Shown here piece by piece: positions 53,321 through 63,959 of a DNA stretch of 64,000 bases. Position 1 is the first letter of the stretch; every line of letters starts with the position of its first letter. A program made the position numbers and the translations under genes. Source of the stretch: Anaerotruncus colihominis (GTDB lineage: Bacteria > Bacillota > Clostridia > Oscillospirales > Ruminococcaceae); contig NZ_VIQT01000009.1 in NCBI RefSeq assembly GCF_010206195.1, positions 349,747 to 413,746 of the forward strand, given 5' to 3'. The notes under the pieces were generated by a model. That model saw only the letters and a list, made by a program, of their open reading frames with translations, was not told where the DNA came from and ran no database searches.

Positions 53321-54055
53321 TTAACCTAATTGGCCGTCAACATATAAGCCAGCACGGCGCGCCATTTCATCCGCGAGGGCTGCATCGCGTAACAATTCTT
53401 TACGGTCGAATGGCGGTATTTTTCCCTCAAGCTCTGCCAATGGCGCAGCGATTTCCTCAAATGAACCCAGCAGGTTGATAAAGGCCGGCCTACTGATACC
53501 AAACGATGCGGCCAACGCCTCCATGTCTTTGATGCTGCACATCAGCTTTGACGCAAGGGCCCGGCAAATAATGCGCATGGCCTGTCCGCGTCCAGAAGGT
53601 CCCACATACCGGCACCCTGGCGCAAAGCATCTGATCAATGACTGAACTGCCGAAAAACTTTCCCCGTTTCCTCCCACGAACACGGAAAACGGCTCTGTCA
53701 ATCCGCTGCTTCCAAAGACACCGCAATCAAGATAAGAGACGCCGAACCGGCGCATTCCATTTGCAATGGAATGCGCCAAGGCAGGCGATGTGTCCGTCAA
53801 ATCTATTATAATCTGGCCAGTATGCAGAAACGATGAAACAGCATTACAAAGCGCCGTCAACTCCGCAGGAGCGGCGAGCGCGATCACAATACGCTCACAC
53901 TGATCGAATAGTTCTGCTGCTGTATCGCACCGAACAATTGTACCGCATCGCCTGCCGTCCGGGTCATATGTACAAATATCATGCGCTGTTTTCGCAAGCA
54001 GATGCCCTGCAATGATACAGCCGGCCGCATCAAGGCCAACGACCCCAATCTTCAT
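53321..54055 (-). CDS. 6-phosphogluconate dehydrogenase-like protein, degenerate
   Basis: 244 residues, shorter than the usual 290. Rossmann start GVVGLDAAGCIIAGHLLA lacks the usual G-x-G-x-x-G; a YLDCGVFGSSG block aligns with the substrate region. Where active beta-hydroxyacid dehydrogenases have G-x-G-x-x-x-K-x-x-N, it reads SGRGQAMRIICR, so the catalytic lysine is lost. The C-terminal helical domain is short. Probably a non-catalytic or altered relative. GGGGGAG precedes the ATG. Confidence 0.75.
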   Translation of the reverse strand: MKIGVVGLDAAGCIIAGHLLAKTAHDICTYDPDGRRCGTIVRCDTAAELFDQCERIVIALAAPAELTALCNAVSSFLHTGQIIIDLTDTSPALAHSIANGMRRFGVSYLDCGVFGSSGLTEPFSVFVGGNGESFSAVQSLIRCFAPGCRYVGPSGRGQAMRIICRALASKLMCSIKDMEALAASFGISRPAFINLLGSFEEIAAPLAELEGKIPPFDRKELLRDAALADEMARRAGLYVDGQLG

Positions 54056-54233
54056 ACTTCGCTCCCCCTGTCTCCCTTGAATGATTATAACAGGTCTACG
54101 GCTGCAATTCCAGAGTAAATCTATTTTCAGAGCAATGATATCTCGACTATAATCAAATATATTAAATTATAATTCACTATTGACTTTAATAATATTTAAG
54201 TATATAATAAATATTATTAAAGAAGGTGTTGAA

Positions 54234-54530
54234 ATGGCGATTGAAATCATGCCCGAGTGGTTGGCTAATCTTGATCATGAAGACCTTGTATTTATTAAAA
54301 AATTTTTGCTGGCGTCCGGTTCGCTCAAGGAAATTGCCAAGCAGTATGGCGTCACTTATCCGACGGTACGGCTGCGTCTTGATAAATTAATTCAAAAAAT
54401 TAAAATCAGTGAGGATGCAGAAAACGAACCGTATATCGCCCTGATTAAACGTTTGGCAGTCAACGATAAACTTGATTTTGATACAGCAAAAATTTTGATT
54501 CATGAATATAAGAAAATCCCAAAGGAGTGA
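54234..54530 (+). CDS. DUF2089-type small regulatory protein
   Basis: 98 residues from the ATG at 54234 (AAGAAGGTG upstream). Contains EDLVFIKKFLLASGSLKEIA and a helix-turn-helix-like KQYGVTYPTVRLRLDKLIQK, as in DUF2089 proteins, thought to be transcription regulators. Precedes a small membrane protein in a two-gene unit. Confidence 0.75.
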   Translation: MAIEIMPEWLANLDHEDLVFIKKFLLASGSLKEIAKQYGVTYPTVRLRLDKLIQKIKISEDAENEPYIALIKRLAVNDKLDFDTAKILIHEYKKIPKE

Positions 54531-54535
54531 ATACC

Positions 54536-54865
54536 ATGGCAATCGCCACCTTTATTTTGATCATCCCCCTCATTGCCGTTCTGGTTGTTTGTATCGGGGC
54601 GATCCTGCTTCAAATTTATCTTTCCAAAAAAGAAAACCGATTGTTAGGATTGATTCTGCCCTTACTGACGCTCCTCAATTCCCTGCTGGCAATTCTGAGC
54701 CTTTCAAAATCGTATTCTTATAGCGGACCTTTTTGGGCTGCCATCCAAACATTTCTTATTATGAATATCCCTACGGCGATCCTTATTTCCATATATTTTT
54801 TATGTCAGCATAAACAAAATCGTAAAAAACTGCTGGAAAAGATGAATATACAGGATTTGGAGTAG
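54536..54865 (+). CDS. Small three-TM membrane protein
   Basis: About 109 residues from the ATG at 54536 (AAAGGAG upstream; an overlapping GTG at 54527 is less likely). TM segments around FILIIPLIAVLVVCIGAILL, GLILPLLTLLNSLLAI and ILISIYFLC. Cotranscribed with the DUF2089 gene; probably its membrane partner. Confidence 0.65.
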   Translation: MAIATFILIIPLIAVLVVCIGAILLQIYLSKKENRLLGLILPLLTLLNSLLAILSLSKSYSYSGPFWAAIQTFLIMNIPTAILISIYFLCQHKQNRKKLLEKMNIQDLE

Positions 54866-54885
54866 ATCTATATCAGTATAAATTG

Positions 54886-54919
54886 AAATAATCGCCGGCA
54901 AATGCCGGCGATTATTTTT
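54886..54919. terminator. Bidirectional terminator
   Basis: AAATAATCGCCGGCA pairs with TGCCGGCGATTATTT (AA loop) between convergent genes. Confidence 0.85.
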
Positions 54920-54934
54920 GTATCATTCGGTCGA

Positions 54935-56428
<1,494 letters not shown>

Positions 56429-56547
56429 TCACAGCCAACTGTTCACTTGTCAGGTGTATATTTTTATTATCATATCACTAAATACGTCTGTGATCAAGAG
56501 ATTTTTGTCTTAAATTTCCGTTAGCCGCAAACAGTCAAGATGCTGCT

Positions 56548-56640
56548 TGACCGCTTATGGAACACATGGTACAATATGCGCAGGGTTACGGCTTTGACGT
56601 TTGCAGCCGCTGTCTGGCGGCACGCTGCATCAAAGCGCTG
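56548..56640 (+). promoter_or_regulatory. Promoter with downstream copy of the TATAAT-ATGCGCAG repeat
   Basis: TTGACC (56548-56553), 17-base spacer, TACAAT (56571-56576) preceded by TGG. The following bases (ATGCGCAGGGTTACGGC, then GCCGCTGTCTGGCGGC) match the solo element at 35854. Reads toward the lipoprotein at 56793. The rest of the gap 56408-56792 shows nothing else. Confidence 0.65.
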
Positions 56641-56792
56641 TTCCGAGCGCTGTTCCGAAATCTGCCAACTGGTCCGCCGCATACAAGATCATCCGTTTTG
56701 ACGGACAATTTGGACATGCCGTTTCACAGATATGATATCATTTCTTTAAATCAAACGACGGTTTGCCGTTATACCATGGGGGTATTATTCTG

Positions 56793-57521
56793 ATGAAAAA
56801 AATTCTCTGCGGCGCGCTGTGCGCCGGTTTATTTACTTGCGCCGTCTGGATGACTGGCTGTGAGGCGCGCAGTGCGGCCAATATGCAGCCCTCCTCTGAG
56901 CCGGTCTCTCAAAGCGAGCTTCCTTCTTCTGACGAACTGGTGGTTTCCTCTCTCCCTTCTTCATCCAAATCCTCATCAAGTGAGTCTGAGGAAGAATATC
57001 CGCTTCCCGAACTTAGCGATACAGATCAAAAGGTTTTGGAAACCGATCTGATCCAATTCATCAGCTTTTTTGGCATGGAAGGCACTGCAACTGCCTCGGA
57101 GCTTGATTCGCAGGATGTGTTATTTTTCTGCCTTGTTGAAGCGTTCCGCCAAAAGGATATGCTGGGTTACTATTTCGAACAGAACGACAGCGGCGAATAT
57201 TTGATTCCATCCTCTATTGTCACACAGCAAGCAAAAAACCTGTTTGGGCTTGACGGGTTTGCGCCAACAGATTCCACGCGTTATGATGCTGATAATGACG
57301 CTTATCTTTATTCCGTCGGCCATGATGCCGGCAGCTATAATTACGCGTTAGCTGATCCAAAAGGCACGCCTGACGGCGGCATCGCCTATGAAATTGATTT
57401 TTTTGCACCTGAGGATCTCAATTTCGAGCAGCCGCCGCTTTATACTCTGCGCCTGTCTTTTGCTATGGCCCGGATCAATGGAATGCCCTATTTGCAATTT
57501 GTCTTGAAAGAAACGATTTGA
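56793..57521 (+). CDS. Lipoprotein of unknown function
   Basis: About 242 residues from the ATG at 56793. Lipobox MTGC, then a Ser-rich linker (SSSKSSSSESEEE) and a domain with acidic and aromatic residues (about 85-240). No family recognised. Own promoter upstream. Confidence 0.7.
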   Translation: MKKILCGALCAGLFTCAVWMTGCEARSAANMQPSSEPVSQSELPSSDELVVSSLPSSSKSSSSESEEEYPLPELSDTDQKVLETDLIQFISFFGMEGTATASELDSQDVLFFCLVEAFRQKDMLGYYFEQNDSGEYLIPSSIVTQQAKNLFGLDGFAPTDSTRYDADNDAYLYSVGHDAGSYNYALADPKGTPDGGIAYEIDFFAPEDLNFEQPPLYTLRLSFAMARINGMPYLQFVLKETI

Positions 57522-57562
57522 TATAAAAAGGCATCCCCTTGCGGGGATGCCTTTTTATATCA
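57519..57562. terminator. Bidirectional terminator
   Basis: A perfect 20-bp stem TGATATAAAAAGGCATCCCC with its complement (TTGC loop), overlapping the ends of both convergent genes. Confidence 0.85.
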
Positions 57563-58691
57563 AGTTATGGCGGCTTCTATAATCGGCCAGCAGCAGATCG
57601 ACCATGCGTCCGTAACTTTTAACGCCGTCGCTCTGATGATTCATAACCAGATAAGCATTGTTCACTGCATCAGATACCTCGGCTACCGGTCCTTCAAATT
57701 GCGCCCAATACGCATTATTATCTGCGAAATCCCGCCGCACACCATCGGAAAATGTTGACGCTACATCTTGGTACAACATCCGATCCGTCTCATATAGCCG
57801 ATTACTTGCATGAACCAGAGCCAACATGACGCCGCTATACTGAAACTCTGCCGAATCACTGTTGATGCATGCGAGATAACCGATAAAATTCGCCTCATCC
57901 TCACGCATAAAACCGCGCGTATGCGCCAGCTCGTGGCACATCGTCGCTGGGATGGAATAATCCGGCGCATCTTTGTTGATATTAGCCTCAAATGTAAACA
58001 ACGTAAACTGACCCGTCAGTTGCATACGCGACATAAAGCGCGAATTTAAAACCGGCTTCGGTGCAATCGCATAGTTTGGAAAAACCGCGTATTCCTGTGA
58101 GAGCGATCCAAAAGTATCGCGTGCTTTATGCGCTGTGTCAAAAAAATCTGATTCCAAACGCATCACACCAGATGCATCCTCCCCAACCTCCAGCCGCAAT
58201 TCATTTGCACGTGCAGACAGTTCCAGACACAGCGCAGCAAGTTCCTGCGCAGAGGAATCACGGATTTGCAGGCCACTTGTCTGCGCAAATTCCAAACGAT
58301 GGTAATTCAAGCCACAGGTCGTAACAAATATAAAAAAGATCACGCATACAGCTTTCGGCAACAGGGCAAACAGGCGTTTCCATGCAACACGTATTGGCGC
58401 GGGACGGCGCAGCAATGCAAGCAGCAGCCACACCATCCCATATAACAGCAGCAGCGCCGCAGCAGCCAGCAGCAGCAGCAGCCCAATTTCAAACAGTGAA
58501 AATGGGAAAAGAGAAGTCAGCGCGCCGACTGAAGCGGCCAGCAATGGATAAATCGTTCTGGAATAAACCTGTTCTGTGACCACAGGAAATCTGTGTGCAA
58601 GCCAGATCAACAAAAGTCCCGCAGGCAATAGAAACAATGTCCACCAGCGCCGCACCCATAAGCCAAGGCGCGGTTTCACCGCGGCTCTCAT
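57555..58691 (-). CDS. DUF3810 membrane protein with HExxH motif
   Basis: 378 residues. Three N-terminal TM segments (residues about 15-130), then an extracellular domain with CHELAHTRGFMREDEANF, an HExxH zinc-metalloprotease signature followed by a downstream Glu, as in DUF3810. A membrane-bound metallopeptidase is inferred, substrate unknown. Confidence 0.85.
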   Translation of the reverse strand: MRAAVKPRLGLWVRRWWTLFLLPAGLLLIWLAHRFPVVTEQVYSRTIYPLLAASVGALTSLFPFSLFEIGLLLLLAAAALLLLYGMVWLLLALLRRPAPIRVAWKRLFALLPKAVCVIFFIFVTTCGLNYHRLEFAQTSGLQIRDSSAQELAALCLELSARANELRLEVGEDASGVMRLESDFFDTAHKARDTFGSLSQEYAVFPNYAIAPKPVLNSRFMSRMQLTGQFTLFTFEANINKDAPDYSIPATMCHELAHTRGFMREDEANFIGYLACINSDSAEFQYSGVMLALVHASNRLYETDRMLYQDVASTFSDGVRRDFADNNAYWAQFEGPVAEVSDAVNNAYLVMNHQSDGVKSYGRMVDLLLADYRSRHNLI

Positions 58692-58733
58692 CTCTCCCTC
58701 CGGCGAGATGTTTTTAACAATGTTCCCATACAG

Positions 58734-59699
58734 CTATACCAATGCGGCGCAGTCGGCCTCGGTCAATGTCAGATCGGAATCCGACATGCTGTCCTCCAGT
58801 TGCTCCACCGTAGAACAACCGATGATTGCGCACCCCGGCACACGGTTTGAGGTGATATATGCAAGGCTAACCGCAGCGGGCGACTTTCCGGTCTTTTCAC
58901 ACAACACGCGGATGCTTTCGAGTCTGCGACGATTTTCCGGACAATCGTACCGTTCCATATATTTTTGTTTCAGAGGCTCGCCCGCAATCAGTTTGGAAAA
59001 GTACCCGCTTGCCTGTGGAGAAAACGCCATCACCGGCAGGCCGTTTTTTATGTATCCTGTATACTCCGTTTCATTCATAGATACAATGGTTGGATCCGGC
59101 CAGGCGTTTGGTTTCACATAGGCGGCGCACCACTGGATTTGTGAAATAGCAAAGGGTGTCTTTCCATGTGTCCGTGCATAAGCATTGGCTTCGTCAATGC
59201 GGGCGCATGTCCAGTTAGACGCGCCAATCGCTCTGATTTTTCCTGATTTTACATGATCATCCAATGCGTCCATAATTTCCGAAACAGGCTTTTCGGGGTC
59301 GTCTCTATGTAAAAAGTAGATATCGACATAATCAACACCAAGCGCTTTTAGGGACTGCTCCAAATCAGCGGCAATACATTCAGGGTTCACACGCCGTTTT
59401 GAAATGTCCTCAATCACTGGATGAGCGCCTTTTGTTACAAGGATCACCTGATCGCGATTCCTCCGGGTACGCAGCCACTCCCCCACAATCGGTTCGCTGT
59501 GCGCATATTCGGCGTCAAATGGCCGTGCACGGCCATAAAGGCGCGCCGTATCAATCACATTGCCCCCAAGCTCCAGGTATCGATCCATCAGCGTAAACGC
59601 ACGCTCTTTTGGAATTGTTACACCAAAATGGTCGGCACCTTTAGCGATTTTTGACAATTTTATCGTACACCCGGCCGACTTTACATCCATAAATTTCAT
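58734..59699 (-). CDS. Aldo/keto reductase
   Basis: 321 residues from the ATG at 59699 (AAGGAGG upstream); the frame is open to 59771. Catalytic tetrad: Asp and Tyr in VIDTARLYGRA, Lys in VILVTKGAHP, His in IYFLHRDDPE. NAD(P) site near LAYITSNRVPGCAIIG. Substrate not identifiable. Confidence 0.9.
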   Translation of the reverse strand: MKFMDVKSAGCTIKLSKIAKGADHFGVTIPKERAFTLMDRYLELGGNVIDTARLYGRARPFDAEYAHSEPIVGEWLRTRRNRDQVILVTKGAHPVIEDISKRRVNPECIAADLEQSLKALGVDYVDIYFLHRDDPEKPVSEIMDALDDHVKSGKIRAIGASNWTCARIDEANAYARTHGKTPFAISQIQWCAAYVKPNAWPDPTIVSMNETEYTGYIKNGLPVMAFSPQASGYFSKLIAGEPLKQKYMERYDCPENRRRLESIRVLCEKTGKSPAAVSLAYITSNRVPGCAIIGCSTVEQLEDSMSDSDLTLTEADCAALV

Positions 59700-59868
59700 G
59701 ATGCATTCCTCCTTACCGCTTTCTACGCCGCCTGCGGACAACCCGTTCGCCAGAACTGCTGCATCTGTCATTTATTATAATATTTTCTTTTATTTTTTAC
59801 AACCTGTTCCCCGTTTTCCAGAGCTGGAAAAGTCAGGTTTCCAAAAATTTCTTGTCCATTTACAGCGT

Positions 59869-59896
59869 TGCATTTGCCTTAGAACATGGTATCATA
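59869..59896 (+). promoter_or_regulatory. Promoter of the EEP-family gene
   Basis: TTGCAT, 16-base spacer, TATCAT preceded by TGG; about 35 bases upstream of the ATG at 59930. Confidence 0.55.
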
Positions 59897-59929
59897 AAAG
59901 CAAGATCATTTTTCAAAGGGGATGCCAAT

Positions 59930-60754
59930 ATGGGGGACAACTTGATTCGGGTGGTTTCCTTTAATCTCAAACGCGACTTCGGGATCGCACTGAACCGTTC
60001 ACACAAGTGGGGGCAGCGGCGTGCTTTGGCAGCGCAATTTATTCGTGAAAGCGGAGCGACCATTGTCGGCGTTCAGGAGCTTCTTCCGAATATGCGCGAC
60101 GATGTCAGCCGCCTGCTCGATGTCGATTACAGTGTGCTGGGATTTGGCCGTTTTTCCGGCGCCAAACCCCATAGCGACGAACATAGCGATATTATCATAA
60201 AAAATGAAAATGCCAGTGTGCGCCTGATAAAAACCTTTTGGCTGTCAAAAAGCCCGGAACGCCTTTCGCGCGCCTATTTTGCTGTATTTCCGCGGATCTG
60301 TACGGTTGCGGAGGTATATCTGACAAAGCTGAACAGATCGATTCGCGTGTTCAATACACATCTTGACCATATCTGCGGGATTGCGCGCACGCTTGGCATC
60401 CGAGTCATCCTGGACTATATGCGTTCTTTCAATGAGGAACGGCCCATGCCAACCATCCTGATGGGTGACTTCAATGCAAAGCCGACAAGCCGTCCTGTAC
60501 GCTTGCTGCGCGGCTGTTCTGAGGAATATCCGCAGCTCCATCTGACAGATGTGTATACGCGTTTCCCGGCGCATGTAAACAATACGCTTCACAATTTCAG
60601 CGGCCGAGTACGTCCCGGCGCCCAGCCAATCGACTATATCTTTGTTTCAGACGAATTTGAGATCGTAGAAGCGCATATTATAACCGATCCGGTTGACGGA
60701 CATTATCCGTCTGACCACTATCCGTTGGAAGCAACGCTTATGCTCAAAAGCTGA
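59930..60754 (+). CDS. Endonuclease/exonuclease/phosphatase-family protein
   Basis: 274 residues from the ATG at 59930 (AAAGGGG upstream). EEP residues: VVSFNLKRDFG (Asn), VGVQELLPN (Glu), FNTHLDH (Asn/His), LMGDFNAKP (Asp-Asn) and YPSDHYPLEA (Asp-His). No signal peptide, so intracellular phosphodiesterase or nuclease; substrate unknown. Confidence 0.85.
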   Translation: MGDNLIRVVSFNLKRDFGIALNRSHKWGQRRALAAQFIRESGATIVGVQELLPNMRDDVSRLLDVDYSVLGFGRFSGAKPHSDEHSDIIIKNENASVRLIKTFWLSKSPERLSRAYFAVFPRICTVAEVYLTKLNRSIRVFNTHLDHICGIARTLGIRVILDYMRSFNEERPMPTILMGDFNAKPTSRPVRLLRGCSEEYPQLHLTDVYTRFPAHVNNTLHNFSGRVRPGAQPIDYIFVSDEFEIVEAHIITDPVDGHYPSDHYPLEATLMLKS

Positions 60755-60771
60755 CGATTATCAGATAGAAA

Positions 60772-60808
60772 ACGCCCGCGGCGCGGCCGCGGGCGTGCTT
60801 CTTTTTTT
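60772..60808 (+). terminator. Terminator after the EEP gene
   Basis: ACGCCCGCGGC pairs with GCCGCGGGCGT, then a T-run. Confidence 0.75.
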
Positions 60809-60818
60809 GAAATCGCTG

Positions 60819-60986
60819 TTACTGTTTCCGGAAGGACTGGCAGTCCGTGCACTGATCCATCGACGGATTGTTTTCATGCGTACCGACCCTGATGCAGTCG
60901 AGCGCGCAATAATTTGAGGTGGAGCAGTGATTTGCACATTGAGTGACGGTGCATTCAATGCATCTGTTGGCTTTGCAGTTATCCAT
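60819..60986 (-). CDS. DUF1540 cysteine-rich small protein
   Basis: 55 residues. Many Cys in the pattern CIECTVTQCANHC, YCALDCI and CTDCQSF, typical of DUF1540, probably metal-binding. AAAAGGAGG precedes the ATG. Sits before spo0A, convergent with the EEP gene. Confidence 0.8.
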   Translation of the reverse strand: MDNCKANRCIECTVTQCANHCSTSNYCALDCIRVGTHENNPSMDQCTDCQSFRKQ

Positions 60987-61192
60987 TTGAGGACGCCTCC
61001 TTTTAAAGTCTTGTATTTTTGCAAACGGGGACGCAACCCAATTGTTACGTCGATCTTAGTTTACCCGTCAGCCGCTGCAATATGCGCACCATAACCAAGC
61101 TTCAAAAGGGAAACCGGCCCTTCGCACATTCATCAGAACTGCGACGAACCGGTCGAACCAAAGGATACCAAGGACGGCAAATTCCGCCGAAA

Positions 61193-61972
61193 TCAATTTG
61201 CATTTTTTAGCCGCAGGCGCAGCTTGTCGGCAATCATAGCGACAAATTCACTGTTGGTGGGTTTGCCACGCCCATTGTGAATGGTATATCCAAAGTAGCT
61301 GTTGAGCGTATCGACATCGCCGCGGTCCCACGCCACTTCAATTGCGTGCCGGATGGCGCGTTCAACGCGCGATGCTGTTGTCGCATATTTCTTGGCCACA
61401 GTTGGATATAACAGCTTTGTGACAGAATTGATGATCTCGGGTGTTTTTACCGCCAGCATGATTGATTCACGTACATAATGATATCCTTTGATGTGCGCAG
61501 GTACGCCAATCTGATGGATGATTTCTGTCACCATAACCTCCAGGTCAGGTTCGCTTCCCGCCACGGTCTCCGGCCCCGGAAAGCTGGCGCCCAAAGGCAT
61601 CCCCGCCATCTTAATGACACGCTCAACCATAACCTCCGGATCAAACGGCATCAAAAAGAAGTAACAAGCACCCGCAGTGATCAACTCATTCTCCAGCATT
61701 GGATTGCTGAAGGTAGAAGTGATCATAAAGCGTGGTTCGTACCCAAGGGTCATTTCTTTGACAGATTTCATCACGCCTATGGCGTCAAGCCGCGGCATGA
61801 AAACATCCATCAGCACAACCTGAGGGCGCATCTCCCCAACCATCTGAACCACGGTCAGACCATCACGTGGTACGATCATTGCCTCAAATCCGTATGTTTT
61901 GAGCAAGGATGCGCATTTCGCACAATATTCGCCTGCACTCTCTGCAATCAGCACTTTTGCCTTTTCTTTCAT
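61193..61972 (-). CDS. spo0A: Sporulation master regulator Spo0A, with degenerate receiver
   Basis: 259 residues from the ATG at 61972. N-terminal receiver (about 1-120), then the Spo0A DNA-binding domain: [33 protein letters not shown] and [17 protein letters not shown] are nearly identical to Bacillus Spo0A. In the receiver the phospho-acceptor Asp is present ([11 protein letters not shown]), but the acidic-pocket DD is replaced (LIAESAGE) and the conserved Lys is Met (CYFFLMPFD). The DNA-binding half therefore looks intact, while Mg2+ and phosphate handling should be impaired or altered. spoIVB lies upstream on the same strand. Confidence 0.95.
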   Translation of the reverse strand: MKEKAKVLIAESAGEYCAKCASLLKTYGFEAMIVPRDGLTVVQMVGEMRPQVVLMDVFMPRLDAIGVMKSVKEMTLGYEPRFMITSTFSNPMLENELITAGACYFFLMPFDPEVMVERVIKMAGMPLGASFPGPETVAGSEPDLEVMVTEIIHQIGVPAHIKGYHYVRESIMLAVKTPEIINSVTKLLYPTVAKKYATTASRVERAIRHAIEVAWDRGDVDTLNSYFGYTIHNGRGKPTNSEFVAMIADKLRLRLKNAN

Positions 61973-62108
61973 CCTTTCGATAGCCCCTTCTTTGCGTTTC
62001 CCTAAACAAATAGTATCACCTTTTGCAAATTCTGGCAACCTTTTTTAGACAATTTTGACCTAGAAAGTTAAGGAACTTTCCAGCACTTATTTGTGTAATA
62101 TACTCATG

Positions 62109-63326
62109 TCATTTTCGCCGTTGTTCGACACTTGATGACATTTTCTCCATGTTTTCTGCAAAGATACCGTATCCTCGAGTTGGATCGTTGACGAAAACAT
62201 GTGTAACAGCACCGACTAGCTTACCGCCTTGCAGGATTGGGCTGCCGCTCATTCCCTGTACGATACCGCCTGTCTTTCCTAAAAGCCGCGGATCTGTGAC
62301 GCGGATCACCATATTTTTAGTTGGATTATTTTCTGCAATACTGACTTTTTCGATGGAAATCGAATATTCCTGCGGACCCTTGTCATCAAGCGTGCAGAAA
62401 ATCGTCGCCGGGCCCTCCACCACTTCATAACGAAGCGCAAGCGGGACAGGCTCCAAGGCTGTATCGGGTTGACCACCCGTTCCAAATATACCTACCTGTG
62501 AATTGATCAACAGCTCTCCTGTAGTGTCGCCTGTAAAGCTCCCGCGCAGTTCACCCGGCGAACCGCTTGTGCCGCGATGGACGCCGGTGATGGTCACGTC
62601 AACAATCTCACCAGAATGGAGCGGCATGATGTCTCCTGTGTCAATATCACAGATCGCATGTCCAAGGCCGGCAAATACATCTGTTGACGGATTATAATAT
62701 GTGAGCGTTCCAATACCAGCCGATGAATCACGAACCCAAATACCTGCCCGATAAACGCCGTCATCGCTCTTAACAGGCTGCATTTGACAAGTCATCGGTT
62801 CTCCGTTGCGCTCCAAATCAATGCGTACCGGATTGCCGCCACTGGCCGTTACAATCCGTCCCACATCCTCATTTGTTTGAACTGTGTTGCCATCCATAGC
62901 TGTAATGATATCGCCGACACGCACACCGGCTGTTTTGGCCGGATTCGATGAAGTACCTCCACTTGCAATATCGCTCATACCAACAACGATGACGCCCTCG
63001 GTAAACATTTTGATTCCAAATGGCGTGCCGCCTGGAACCACCATCTCACGGTCAACAACCTGAACCTGTACTTGTTTGATTTCAACACCGTATGGCAGGC
63101 GCAGGTCGACATTATAGCTGTTACCCGCAGCTGAATAGACTTCTACCGGCATACTGCCGCGGCTAGCCTGGGACGTGATCGGCAGGGTAGAATTGATTGT
63201 AAGTGTTTCACCCGCCGCAACATAATAATGATCCGGCAGAATGGACTGTGTATAGAGCGCCAGCGTCTGTACCGCGACGATTGCCGCCGAGAGCACGCAC
63301 GCAAAGCGTTTATAATGCTTTCTCAT
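62109..63326 (-). CDS. spoIVB: SpoIVB stage IV sporulation serine peptidase
   Basis: 405 residues. N-terminal TM segment (VLSAAIVAVQTLALYTQ), a PDZ domain (about 105-180), and an S55 peptidase domain with GLGHAICDIDTG (His) and GMSGSPIL (Ser). Signals sigma-K activation across the forespore membranes in Bacilli. Directly upstream of spo0A, as in sporulating Firmicutes. Confidence 0.95.
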   Translation of the reverse strand: MRKHYKRFACVLSAAIVAVQTLALYTQSILPDHYYVAAGETLTINSTLPITSQASRGSMPVEVYSAAGNSYNVDLRLPYGVEIKQVQVQVVDREMVVPGGTPFGIKMFTEGVIVVGMSDIASGGTSSNPAKTAGVRVGDIITAMDGNTVQTNEDVGRIVTASGGNPVRIDLERNGEPMTCQMQPVKSDDGVYRAGIWVRDSSAGIGTLTYYNPSTDVFAGLGHAICDIDTGDIMPLHSGEIVDVTITGVHRGTSGSPGELRGSFTGDTTGELLINSQVGIFGTGGQPDTALEPVPLALRYEVVEGPATIFCTLDDKGPQEYSISIEKVSIAENNPTKNMVIRVTDPRLLGKTGGIVQGMSGSPILQGGKLVGAVTHVFVNDPTRGYGIFAENMEKMSSSVEQRRK

Positions 63327-63503
63327 TGGTATGATCCCCCTACAATTTTTTAAGTTACGTGTCTACTGTTCCACCGGATAATCTGATTATTGCGGGGAAT
63401 AACTTCATTAAAATTTTGAAACAAAATTTAAAGGTCCGCAAAAGCCCTCCACAACGGCCATCCCATATTTTCATCGTTCAATCTGGCGAATGATTTCCTT
63501 GCA

Positions 63504-63512
63504 TGTTATAAT
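63504..63512 (+). promoter_or_regulatory. Extended -10 promoter of the SLOG-like gene
   Basis: TGTTATAAT, about 50 bases before the ATG at 63562. No clear -35. Confidence 0.5.
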
Positions 63513-63561
63513 AGAAGCAACCAGAATTTTTGGATGGATTTTTTAAAAGGCGGTGTTAAGG

Positions 63562-63912
63562 ATGCGGGTGGCGATTATTGGTTCACGTGAAATTGGACCA
63601 TTTGGTACGGATGATCTCATCAAGCATATCCCGCTCAATACCTCCGAGCTTGTCAGCGGCGGCGCGGCGGGAATTGATGCGATGGCGGAGGAAGCAGCCC
63701 GCAGGCTTGGTCTGCCAATGACCGTATTTCGTCCAGACTATGAAGCAAACGGACGTCTTGCGCCGTTGATACGCAATAGCAGAATTGTCGATTACGCAGA
63801 TCTTGTGCTTGCTTTCTGGGATGGCCATTCACGCGGCACAGCATATACATTGCGCGTCTGCGTTGAGCACGGCAAGCCTTTCCGTATCATCTCTGTCCCA
63901 AGCGCACAATGA
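63562..63912 (+). CDS. Small SLOG/DprA-like nucleotide-binding protein
   Basis: 116 residues. Rossmann-like motifs RVAIIGSREIG, LVSGGAAGIDAMAEEAARR and a NSRIVDYADLVLAFWDGHSRGT segment, as in SLOG/lysine-decarboxylase-type and DprA-type folds that bind nucleotide ligands. Start at 63562 preferred; AAAGGCGG lies upstream. Confidence 0.8.
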   Translation: MRVAIIGSREIGPFGTDDLIKHIPLNTSELVSGGAAGIDAMAEEAARRLGLPMTVFRPDYEANGRLAPLIRNSRIVDYADLVLAFWDGHSRGTAYTLRVCVEHGKPFRIISVPSAQ

Positions 63913-63920
63913 TAGCTGAC

Positions 63921-63959
63921 CATAATGGGCCGCGCGGCGCGCGGCCCATTATGATTTTT
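63921..63959 (+). terminator. Terminator of the SLOG-like gene
   Basis: CATAATGGGCCGCGC pairs with GCGCGGCCCATTATG (GGC loop), then ATTTTTAA. Confidence 0.85.
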
